NCBI GenBank assembly: GCA_958453575.1
Contig: CAUDYH010000003.1
Location: forward strand, 1 to 14,121
Source of the DNA: an uncultured Collinsella sp.
GTDB lineage: Bacteria; Actinomycetota; Coriobacteriia; Coriobacteriales; Coriobacteriaceae
Length of the DNA: 14,121 bases
Reading direction: 5' to 3'
Shown: positions 8,302-14,121 of the stretch, one piece after another
How the letters are laid out: every line of letters begins with the position of its first letter
Numbering within the stretch: the first letter of the stretch is position 1
Notes under the pieces: generated by a model
The model's database searches: none
What the model saw: the letters and a program-made list of their open reading frames with translations, nothing else
Told to the model about the DNA's origin: nothing
Made by a program: the position numbers and the translations under genes

Positions 8302-8458
8302 CTACTCATTGGGGACAGACTTAAATGAGTGAAATCGCTCATTTAAGTCTGTCCCCAATGAGTGCCGGCAGGAAAGGAGCGTCCCCAAGTGCCGACATAT
8401 TGGGACAGTCCCTGCCAGCCCTGCCGGCGAATCGGCAAAGACTGTCCCCAATGGCTAG
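8302..8458 (-). repeat. MITE-like element, copy B
   Basis: The left end CTACTCATTGGGGACAG (8302-8318) and the complement of the right end (8442-8458) agree at 15 of 17 positions. The ends match those of copy A closely. The interior holds a perfect inverted pair of modules (8304-8363). It also holds a GC-rich hairpin (8403-8448) with arms GGGACAGTC/GACTGTCCC, whose two inner mismatches become G-U pairs on minus-strand RNA. A partial module (GCGTCCCCAAGTG, 8380-8392) lies between them. There is no coding content. Confidence 0.65.
8304..8363. repeat. 26-bp perfect inverted repeat (two facing stem-loop modules)
   Basis: Bases 8304-8329 are exactly complementary to 8338-8363 around an eight-base loop. 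Each arm is itself a small stem-loop module (ACTCATT stem, GGGGACAGACTTA loop). The unit can therefore fold as one long hairpin or as two short ones. It lies upstream of the ATPase gene at 7495-8208 and downstream of the permease ending at 8463. Confidence 0.75.
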
Positions 8459-8462
8459 GTGG

Positions 8463-9668
8463 CTAGGCGCGGGATTTGGCGTGTGCGAGAGCCAGGCCTA
8501 CGGCGGCGATGGCGGCGGCAAAGAGCACCGTGACGCCCAGGTCGCAGGCGATGTCGCCCAGCACGGTAGACGTCAAATCAGAGGCAAGCGCCTTGCCGAT
8601 CGCGTCGTTCACCCAAAACGTCGGCACAAAGTGCGCCACCGTCTGCACGGCCGAGCCCATCATCGAAAGCGGCATCCAGGCGCCGCCCAAAAACGTCATG
8701 AGCAAGCCAAGCAGGTTGCCCACACCGTTGAGCAGCTCTTCGCGCGCGCCCAGGCTCGAAAGGGCAAAGCCAGCGGCCAGCGGCGTGCACGCCAGGGCAA
8801 ACGTTGCCGCCAGCGCCAGGCACACACGGCCCACGCCGACCTCGGCGACCGCGCCGGCAAAGCCCACGACGCCCATCATGCTCGACACAAACCAGATACA
8901 GACAGTGAGCACGGCGGCGGCCGCGAACACGGCAAGCGAACGCTGGCGCTCGGAGAGCGGACCGGCCTCCATGCGGCGCACGCGCTCGGGCTCGTTCATG
9001 CCCGAGAACACCAGCCCCACCGACACGATGACCGACGAGATGATCGCATACGCGCCAAAGTTGAAGTACGACTCGAGTGTAGCGGCGGCAGTCGAGTCAA
9101 CCTTGACCTGCTCGATCTGGACCTCCGCACGCTTTGCGGCAGCATGCTCGGCGGCCTTGGCGACATCGCCGTCGGAAGCAGCTGGCTCAAGTGCCGCCGC
9201 AGTACCCGCGAGCGAGACCCACCGCGAGGCCTCGGCAGACGAAAGCGCTGCCGCCATGGTGCCGGAGCCGTACGTCACATCGAGCTTGGGCAGGTCTTCC
9301 CCCGCACGCGCGGCTGCAACAAGATCGTCCTCAAACCCCTCCGGGATAAAGAACACGCAATCGGCGCTGCCCTTGGCGCTGTTACTCTTGGCGAGCGCAT
9401 CCGCAAGGTCGTACATGTCGTCACCAACGCCCGTGACCAGGTCAAAGCGTGAGCCTAGGTGCTTGGTAAGCGCCCGCGAAAGGTCGCTATTGTCGCGGTC
9501 GACCACGATCACATTGGTGTCGTAGGGCTTGTACTCGGTAAGCTGCGACGAGTTCCAGCTCACCGAGGCCGCGATGAATACGCCCATGAGCGAGATGAAC
9601 ACCGTATAGATGAGCAGGTATAACGGGTGCGCGAGCGCCATGCGAAGCGCGGTCTTAAAGGTGCTCAT
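8463..9668 (-). CDS. ABC-2 type exporter permease (distal)
   Basis: A 401-residue membrane protein with one N-terminal helix (about 17-37), a large extracytoplasmic region (38-203) and five C-terminal helices (about 204-223, 245-266, 282-303, 316-338, 376-395). This is the layout of ABC2_membrane_3/YhgE-like exporter subunits. The GGAWMPLSMMGSAVQ segment between helices is typical of the family. ATG at 9668 is chosen because GGAAGGAG lies five bases upstream; an in-frame TTG at 9683 would include that Shine-Dalgarno. The start overlaps the end of the upstream permease by 14 bases, so the two are probably translationally coupled and pair as a heterodimer. The stop codon lies four bases from MITE-like copy B, and no T-tailed terminator follows. 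Confidence 0.9.
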   Translation of the reverse strand: MSTFKTALRMALAHPLYLLIYTVFISLMGVFIAASVSWNSSQLTEYKPYDTNVIVVDRDNSDLSRALTKHLGSRFDLVTGVGDDMYDLADALAKSNSAKGSADCVFFIPEGFEDDLVAAARAGEDLPKLDVTYGSGTMAAALSSAEASRWVSLAGTAAALEPAASDGDVAKAAEHAAAKRAEVQIEQVKVDSTAAATLESYFNFGAYAIISSVIVSVGLVFSGMNEPERVRRMEAGPLSERQRSLAVFAAAAVLTVCIWFVSSMMGVVGFAGAVAEVGVGRVCLALAATFALACTPLAAGFALSSLGAREELLNGVGNLLGLLMTFLGGAWMPLSMMGSAVQTVAHFVPTFWVNDAIGKALASDLTSTVLGDIACDLGVTVLFAAAIAAVGLALAHAKSRA

Positions 9669-10842
9669 AGCGGCTCCTTCCAAAGATCAGCGTAGCGGCG
9701 ACGACAAACACCAGGGTCATCAGGACGAGCGCGCCGGCGCGGACGGCGAAGGGCCCCAGATCCTCAAAGAAATACAGGCGGTTGAACATGTCGCAGATGA
9801 GCTTGACGGGGTTGAGCCAGCACTCGGCCGGGCAGGCGCGGGCGACATCGTCGGCAAGCGCCATCGCCGGCTCGCCGTAGAGTCCGGCGAACAGGGCGCA
9901 CGTGGTAGCGAAGCCCGTGAGGATACCGGACTTGGACGCCTTGCCGCCCTTAACGGGAAGCGTGCCCACAAAGAGCCCCAGGCCCGTGGCGGCAAGCGCG
10001 GATGCAGCACCGCCCACCAGACACAGCCCCTCGCGCCCGCCAAAGTCGACGCCAACGACTAGGCGCACGTAGCCAATCGCGACCGCCATCGAGGCAAATG
10101 AGACCAGCCACGAGCCGACAAAGATGCCGGCCAGCGACGCTGTCTTGGAAAGGCCGCCCACGCAGCGGCGCGCACCAAGGCCCGACAGATTGGGCTGCAA
10201 ATCGACGACGCTCAAAGCGGCAAACTCGGCAGACATCATCGCGACCAGACCAAAGAGCGCGTAGTAGTAAATGGTCGTGCCGTCGGGCGTGGTGCGCGTC
10301 AGGCTCACGCGGCGGGTTCCGCCCTCGAGCGACAGGGCGCGCGCAACCGCCTCCGGGTCGGCGAGCGCCGCCGGGTTGTCTTGGGCAATCTGGCGCATGA
10401 GCTCGGCATTTTGCGTATACGAGCTCGCCACCGTCTCCAGGATGCTGCGGTCGGTGAGCGCCGTACTGGCGCGCGAGCTATCGTAGCTCGAAAGCAACGT
10501 AAGCTTGGGCGCGCCCGCGGCATCGACCGTGTAGACGCCCGCGACTTCGCCGGCCTTGAGCGCACGGTTCGCGGCAGCCAAGTCTTCGTACTCGCTCACA
10601 TCGAGCAGCTGGTCGTCGCCTGCCTTGGCAAGCGAAGCCGCCACATCCTTAAAGGTCGAGGCATCCCAGGCCTCGTCCGCCACGACGGCAACCGGCACCG
10701 GGTCGACCGTGCCGTCGGAGCTGAGGTTCGCAAACATAAACATGAACATCGTGGAAAGCGCGATAGGAAAGAGAGCGCCCCAGACCCACGTGCTCGGCCG
10801 GCGCAGCAGCGTCTTGACCGTGGTGATGATGGTGTTGAACAT
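9655..10842 (-). CDS. ABC-2 type exporter permease (proximal)
   Basis: A 395-residue protein with the same architecture as its downstream neighbour: a first helix at about 19-40, an extracytoplasmic domain (41-189), then five helices (about 190-212, 235-262, 272-293, 306-322, 364-386). The two are diverged paralogues rather than recent duplicates. It should form half of the membrane channel for the ATPase encoded just upstream. The ATG at 10842 follows the ATPase stop by nine bases, with a G-rich ribosome site in between. Its last codons contain the Shine-Dalgarno of the next gene. The substrate is unknown; drugs, lipids or a peptide are all possible for this class. Confidence 0.9.
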   Translation of the reverse strand: MFNTIITTVKTLLRRPSTWVWGALFPIALSTMFMFMFANLSSDGTVDPVPVAVVADEAWDASTFKDVAASLAKAGDDQLLDVSEYEDLAAANRALKAGEVAGVYTVDAAGAPKLTLLSSYDSSRASTALTDRSILETVASSYTQNAELMRQIAQDNPAALADPEAVARALSLEGGTRRVSLTRTTPDGTTIYYYALFGLVAMMSAEFAALSVVDLQPNLSGLGARRCVGGLSKTASLAGIFVGSWLVSFASMAVAIGYVRLVVGVDFGGREGLCLVGGAASALAATGLGLFVGTLPVKGGKASKSGILTGFATTCALFAGLYGEPAMALADDVARACPAECWLNPVKLICDMFNRLYFFEDLGPFAVRAGALVLMTLVFVVAATLIFGRSRYEHL

Positions 10843-10851
10843 GGCCGCCCC

Positions 10852-11790
10852 CTAGTCGCGCAGCTCGCGGCCGGTGATCTCGAGGAACACGTCGTTGAGG
10901 GTCGGCGGTTCGGAATAGATGCGGCCGAGCGGCACGTCATGCGAGCGCAGCGCATCGAGAATGTCCGTCAGGTTGTGCGGGCTCGCTTCGCACGAAAACG
11001 TGAGCTGTCCCGCCGTTGCCGAAAGGTCCAGAACGTGCGGCAGGCTTGCGACGGCACCGAGCGCCGCACTCGGAACCTCGCCGACCTCGATTACAATCTT
11101 CTCACCCATCTGAATCATGCGCTTGAGCTCGTCGTTGGTGCCCTGCGCCAGCACGCGGCCGCCGTCCATGATCATGATGCGGCTGCAGATCTGCTCGACT
11201 TCCTCCATGTAATGGCTGGTATACACCACCGTGGCGCCCTCGTCGCGCAGGCGGCAGATGCCCTCCAGGATGGCGTTGCGGCTTTGCGGGTCGACCGCCA
11301 CCGTGGGTTCGTCAAAAAAGATGAGCTCGGGCTTGTGCGCGATGCCGCAGGCAATGTTGAGACGACGCGCCAGGCCGCCCGAGAGCTTGCCGGGGCGGAA
11401 CTTGGTAAAGTCGCCCAGGCCGACAAAGTCGATCGCCTCGTCCACCAGCGCGCGGCGGCGCTTGCGGTCGTTGACGTAGAGACTGCAGAAATAGTCGATG
11501 TTCTCGCGCACGGTGAGCTCGTCGAACACCGCCACCTGCTGCGGCACCACACCGATGCGGCGCTTGAGGTCGTAGCGGGCGGGCGTCATGCGCTCGCCGA
11601 ACAGCTCGATGGTGCCTTTGTCGTAGGCGAGCAGCTGCAGGATGCAGTTGATGGACGTGGTCTTGCCCGAGCCGTTGGGGCCCAGCAGGCCAAAGATCTC
11701 GCCAGGGGCAATACTCAGGTTAAAGTGGTCGAGCGCGATAAGATCGTCGTAGCGCTTGACGAGGTTTTCGACGTGGACGATATCTGTCAT
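10852..11790 (-). CDS. DrrA-like ABC transporter ATP-binding protein
   Basis: A 312-residue ATPase with Walker A GPNGSGKT (37-44), Q-loop in VVPQQ (near 84), signature LSGGLARR (136-143, Leu in place of the usual Gln), Walker B LIFFDE (156-161) and switch His193. The C-terminal extension (about 215-312) ends in EPPTLNDVFLEITGREL, typical of DrrA/CcmA-type exporter ATPases. ATG at 11790 is chosen because GAAGGG lies seven bases upstream and the usual beta strand follows. An in-frame extension to 11856 looks random. It is the first gene of the three-gene exporter operon and diverges from the sensor kinase gene with 210 bp between starts, which suggests control by that two-component system. Confidence 0.94.
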   Translation of the reverse strand: MTDIVHVENLVKRYDDLIALDHFNLSIAPGEIFGLLGPNGSGKTTSINCILQLLAYDKGTIELFGERMTPARYDLKRRIGVVPQQVAVFDELTVRENIDYFCSLYVNDRKRRRALVDEAIDFVGLGDFTKFRPGKLSGGLARRLNIACGIAHKPELIFFDEPTVAVDPQSRNAILEGICRLRDEGATVVYTSHYMEEVEQICSRIMIMDGGRVLAQGTNDELKRMIQMGEKIVIEVGEVPSAALGAVASLPHVLDLSATAGQLTFSCEASPHNLTDILDALRSHDVPLGRIYSEPPTLNDVFLEITGRELRD

Positions 11791-11858
11791 GAGGCGGCCC
11801 TTCTGTTGGTCGTGGCCCGGTACGATTGCATCATCGCAGGAGCGGACGGCGCGCACCA

Positions 11859-11872
11859 GTGAGCTTTGTCAC
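11859..11872. promoter_or_regulatory. Candidate operator dyad in the divergent region
   Basis: GTGAGCTTTGTCAC is a GTGA-N6-TCAC dyad placed 69 bases upstream of the exporter ATPase start. The half-site TGTCAC recurs at 11944-11949, nearer the kinase promoter. This spacing would suit a LuxR-type regulator acting on both sides, but the motif is short and could be chance. Confidence 0.3.
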
Positions 11873-11900
11873 GAGTGCGAGGGGGCAGAGGCGAAACCCC

Positions 11901-11914
11901 CGCTCGCGCGAGCG
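11901..11914. promoter_or_regulatory. 14-bp perfect palindrome in the divergent region
   Basis: CGCTCGCGCGAGCG is fully self-complementary and lies almost midway between the divergent starts. A GGGGG/CCCCC pair (11881-11885 and 11897-11901) lies beside it. It may be a regulator site or a product of high GC content. Confidence 0.25.
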
Positions 11915-11988
11915 ATCGACGCCGCTTTGCCGCGCGGGAGGAATGTCACAGTTGCGCAGGCGGTCCCTCCACCACGCGCGGCTTCGCG

Positions 11989-11994
11989 TACAAT
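11989..11994 (+). promoter_or_regulatory. -10 box of a putative leaderless promoter for the sensor kinase
   Basis: TACAAT (five of six consensus bases) ends six bases before the ATG at 12001. Initiation about seven bases after the -10 box would fall on or next to the A of the start codon. No Shine-Dalgarno is present in the preceding bases. No good -35 is seen, which is common for actinobacterial leaderless promoters. Confidence 0.55.
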
Positions 11995-12000
11995 ACCCGT

Positions 12001-13137
12001 ATGAACAGGCTTTTCGACAAATCGATCGTGCTGGCGTGCTGTATCGCAGCCGCTCTGGGCCTTGCTGTGGATGCTCGCCTGGTCGCGGCGTTTTGCCTTG
12101 GCGTTATCGCCACCTCACTGGCCGAGCTCGCGCAGGGAGAGCGCGCCAGCGAGGCCGCGAGTTACGCTTACATCATCGCGGCTGTCTTCGTGCCGCCGTT
12201 TGTGCCGTTTGCGCCCCTCGCCCTCTATGACATCGCGCGGCGCGTGCGCCGTGAACGCGTTTGGGTCGCGTTGGGCATTGGCGTCGCCTTTGTCTTTGCG
12301 CTCGTCGCGGACCTTCGTGGCGGCGTGCTCACCACCCGAACGCTGTTGCTAACCGCCATCCTTTCGATCGCTGCCACGTTGCTGTCGCTGCGCACCGCGC
12401 AGCTGGAGCGCGAACAGAAACGCATGCGTCGCACCCGCGACAAGCTGCAAGAACGCGCCCTGGCACTCGAGGCACGCAACCGCGACCTCGCCGACCGCCA
12501 GGACTACGAAATCGAGCTCGCGACGCTCGCCGAACGCGCCCGTATCGCGCGCGAGATCCACGATAACGTCGGGCATCAGCTCACGCGCGCCTCGCTGCAG
12601 GCCGAAGCCCTGCGCGTGGTCCACGCCGACGAGCCCGGCGTCGCCGTCGATTTCGCCGACGTCAAACGCACGGTTGACGAGGCGCTCCAGCTCGTACGCG
12701 CCAGCGTCCATGAGCTCAACGACAACGCCGTCGACCTTTCCGTGCAGCTCGAACGCATTGTCGAAGGCGCACGCTCGGATGGCGGCCCGCAGATTGAGCT
12801 TGAAGTTTTGGCCGAGCATGCGCCCGCAAATGTCGCCAACTGCTTTGCGGCGGTCCTGCGCGAGGCGCTATCCAACACCATGCGCCACGCTTGCGCCCAG
12901 ACCGTCACTGTACGATGCATGGAACATCCGTCGTTTTACCAGCTCATCGTTACCGACGACGGCGTGGGCGGGACCCAGACGGGCGGTCGCGGCGTCGCCG
13001 AGGGCATGGGGCTCGGCTCCATGCGCGAGCGCGTCGAGGCGCTTGGCGGCACCTTCACCGCCGGCCCGCGCGCCGGCGTCGGCGGCTGGCGCGTGTTTGC
13101 CACCGTTCCCAAACAGCAAGGAGATGAGGGCCGATGA
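12001..13137 (+). CDS. Sensor histidine kinase (HisKA_3 family)
   Basis: A 378-residue membrane kinase. The N-terminal half has about five short hydrophobic helices (near 9-27, 27-44, 54-78, 86-104, 113-131) with little extracytoplasmic sequence, suggesting intramembrane sensing. A basic coiled coil (about 132-175) follows, then the HisKA_3 dimerisation domain with phospho-acceptor His187 in ARIAREIHDNVGHQL. The ATPase domain has the N-box Asn292 in REALSNTMRHA, the G1 motif DDGVGG (319-324) and GMGLGSMRERVEALGG (335-350). ATG at 12001 is chosen from the -10 box just upstream; an in-frame extension back to 11866 is rejected as low-complexity upstream DNA. Its stop overlaps the response regulator start in ATGA. 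It probably controls the divergent exporter operon. Confidence 0.92.
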   Translation: MNRLFDKSIVLACCIAAALGLAVDARLVAAFCLGVIATSLAELAQGERASEAASYAYIIAAVFVPPFVPFAPLALYDIARRVRRERVWVALGIGVAFVFALVADLRGGVLTTRTLLLTAILSIAATLLSLRTAQLEREQKRMRRTRDKLQERALALEARNRDLADRQDYEIELATLAERARIAREIHDNVGHQLTRASLQAEALRVVHADEPGVAVDFADVKRTVDEALQLVRASVHELNDNAVDLSVQLERIVEGARSDGGPQIELEVLAEHAPANVANCFAAVLREALSNTMRHACAQTVTVRCMEHPSFYQLIVTDDGVGGTQTGGRGVAEGMGLGSMRERVEALGGTFTAGPRAGVGGWRVFATVPKQQGDEGR

Positions 13138-13763
13138 GGCTCATTGTTGTCGACGACGACCGTTTGGTGGTCGATTCGCTCAAGATTATCCTGGGCGCCC
13201 AGACGCAGATCGAGGTAGTGGGCACCGGCGCCAACGGCGACGACGCGGTCGCGCTCTACGCCGAGCACTCGCCCGACATCGCGCTGCTCGACATCCAGAT
13301 GCCGGGACGCGATGGCCTTTCGGCCGCGCGCGAGATCCTTGAGCGCGACCCTGCGGCGCGCGTGGTATTTCTGACGACGTTCTCGGATGACGAGTACATT
13401 GTGTCGGCGCTCAAGCTGGGCGCCCGCGGCTACCTGATTAAAACCGATGTCGCCGCCATTCCACCGGCGTTGGCGCAGGTTATGGACGGTAAGCGCGTAC
13501 TCGAGGGCAAGGCAATCGAGGACATCGATTTTGACGGAACGGGCGTCGAGTCGGGCACGCTACGCCGGCCCGCGGCCTTTGCCGGCCTGACCGACCGCGA
13601 ATTCGAAGTCGCCGAGCTCATCGCCCGCGGTCTCGACAACAAGGAGATTGCCGCCACAGCTTATATGGGCGAAGGCACCGTACGCAACCACATCAGCTCA
13701 ATCCTAGCCAAAATGGGCCTACGCAACCGCACGCAGATCGCCATCGCCTACCTGCGAGGGTAA
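13134..13763 (+). CDS. LuxR/NarL-family response regulator
   Basis: A 209-residue regulator. The receiver domain (about 1-118) has the acidic pocket D7-D8-D9, phospho-acceptor Asp53 in LLDIQMPG, Thr81/Thr82 in FLTTF and Lys103 in YLIKTD. A LuxR-type helix-turn-helix follows (about 149-208): LTDREFEVAELIARGLDNKEIA and GTVRNHISSILAKMG. The ATG at 13134 overlaps the kinase stop by four bases, and AAGGAG lies ten bases upstream, so the pair is co-translated. The kinase at 12001-13137 is the obvious partner. The likely targets are its own promoter and the divergent ABC-2 operon. The stop codon lies in a 12-bp perfect palindrome. Confidence 0.95.
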   Translation: MRLIVVDDDRLVVDSLKIILGAQTQIEVVGTGANGDDAVALYAEHSPDIALLDIQMPGRDGLSAAREILERDPAARVVFLTTFSDDEYIVSALKLGARGYLIKTDVAAIPPALAQVMDGKRVLEGKAIEDIDFDGTGVESGTLRRPAAFAGLTDREFEVAELIARGLDNKEIAATAYMGEGTVRNHISSILAKMGLRNRTQIAIAYLRG

Positions 13764-13769
13764 TTACCC
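13758..13769. repeat. 12-bp palindrome covering the response regulator stop codon
   Basis: GGGTAATTACCC is fully self-complementary, and its centre contains the TAA stop (13761-13763). It is too short for a terminator and has no T-run. Confidence 0.4.
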
Positions 13770-13783
13770 GAAGACCGATCGCC

Positions 13784-13837
13784 CCGGCATAGCAAAATGG
13801 CTGCTACCGATTTAATGCCATTTCAAAACTATGCCGG
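13784..13837 (+). repeat. Hairpin downstream of the response regulator
   Basis: CCGGCATAG (13784-13792) pairs with CTATGCCGG (13829-13837), and AAATGGC (13795-13801) pairs with GCCATTT (13817-13823) inside it. No T-run follows, so it is not a standard terminator. Its right arm is also part of the inverted repeat at 13825-13976. Confidence 0.5.
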
Positions 13838-13976
13838 TTTACTACGATGAATCGACCACCTTCGACCACGGCAAATTGCGCGCTTCCAAAACCGCAGGTA
13901 GAACGCTTGCAATATTTAGAAAAATGCAGTCATGGTCGGGAATGCCGAATTCATCGTAGTAAACCGACATAGTTTT
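13825..13976. repeat. 152-bp inverted-repeat element with 28-bp arms
   Basis: Bases 13825-13852 and the complement of 13949-13976 agree at 27 of 28 positions. The single mismatch is a G-U pair on minus-strand RNA. The interior has CGACCA motifs (13853-13858 and again near 13864) facing TGGTCG (13933-13938). The interior is AT-rich for this window and has no credible gene. It resembles a non-autonomous, MITE-like element, but its ends differ from those at 4663, 8302 and 3164. Confidence 0.6.
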
Positions 13977-14121
13977 ATTCGCGACGGCCCTGCACGAGTG
14001 CCTCCGCAAACCTCGCGAGACCAAAATGATCCGTTTTCTTCCGCCCACGGAGATCGGCTGACAGCGCCCACCACGAAATCGGCCCATCTACTACGTTTGA
14101 CCCGATACCCCTGACCATAGC
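13977..14121. other. Noncoding tail of the window
   Basis: I see no gene, terminator or clear promoter here. A direct repeat of ATCGGC occurs (14052-14057 and 14079-14084), and CTACTACG (14090-14097) echoes the TTTACTACG in the neighbouring inverted repeat. The stretch could be the upstream region of a gene beyond the window or more repeat-derived DNA. Confidence 0.3.

Noticed and set aside
8302..8458. Possible CRISPR array from the repeated GGGGAC units
   Set aside because: The units face opposite ways, lack regular unique spacers, and no cas gene is present.
10381..11862. Plus-strand open frame of 493 codons opposite the DrrA-like ATPase and permease
   Set aside because: No motifs, skewed composition, and it lies opposite genes with clear Walker and membrane motifs.
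11866..12000. Upstream in-frame extension of the sensor kinase (45 extra residues)
   Set aside because: The added residues are Arg/Gly/Ala-rich and unlike a kinase N-terminus. A -10 box sits just before the ATG at 12001, and the extension covers likely regulatory DNA.
13842..14087. Minus-strand open frame of 81 codons over the terminal inverted repeat
   Set aside because: It ends at stops inside the repeat arm, has no ribosome site or recognisable domain, and is mostly repeat sequence. A 42-residue product starting at 13970 cannot be fully excluded.

Overview
The window looks like chromosomal DNA from a high-GC actinobacterium. My best guess is a Collinsella-like member of the Coriobacteriia from the gut. 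This rests on GC-rich third codon positions, the mix of gene families, a putative leaderless promoter, and many short palindromic repeats between genes. No rRNA, tRNA, phage or plasmid gene is visible, so the genus is an inference.

Layout. Positions 1-1970 hold two minus-strand membrane protein genes: a CNNM/CorC-type 'hemolysin' that runs off the left edge, and a hemolysin III/TrhA (PAQR) protein. A divergent plus-strand gene (2157-3122) encodes a membrane-anchored alpha/beta hydrolase with its own sigma70-like promoter. It is followed by a nested palindromic repeat and a strong hairpin terminator that lies between converging genes. Next, on the minus strand, is a DUF362 protein with two 4Fe-4S clusters (3374-4579). 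Positions 4820-8208 carry a two-gene minus-strand ABC operon: a MacB/LolD-type ATPase followed by a large FtsX-type permease. Positions 8463-11790 carry a second, three-gene minus-strand ABC operon: a DrrA-like ATPase and two ABC-2 permeases, the last two overlapping. Facing away from it on the plus strand is a two-component system (12001-13763): a HisKA_3 kinase and a LuxR-type response regulator that overlap by four bases. The kinase appears to be translated from a leaderless mRNA. The window ends in about 360 bases of noncoding DNA that holds an inverted-repeat element.

How the parts may work together. The sensor kinase and regulator most likely control the divergent ABC-2 exporter. Dyad symmetries in their shared 210-bp upstream region are candidate operators. 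The FtsX-type ABC system is probably a separate unit that acts on the envelope or exports a peptide, lipid or drug.

The most unusual content is in the intergenic DNA. Two related MITE-like elements (4663-4796 and 8302-8458) have matching 17-bp ends starting with CTA. Each contains short stem-loop modules with a conserved GGGGACRGACTTA loop and stems that vary in a compensatory way. Both elements sit directly after the stop codon of a minus-strand permease gene. Two further long palindromic elements, with different sequences, follow the hydrolase gene and the response regulator gene. No complete novel gene system is evident. The repeat families are the best lead.
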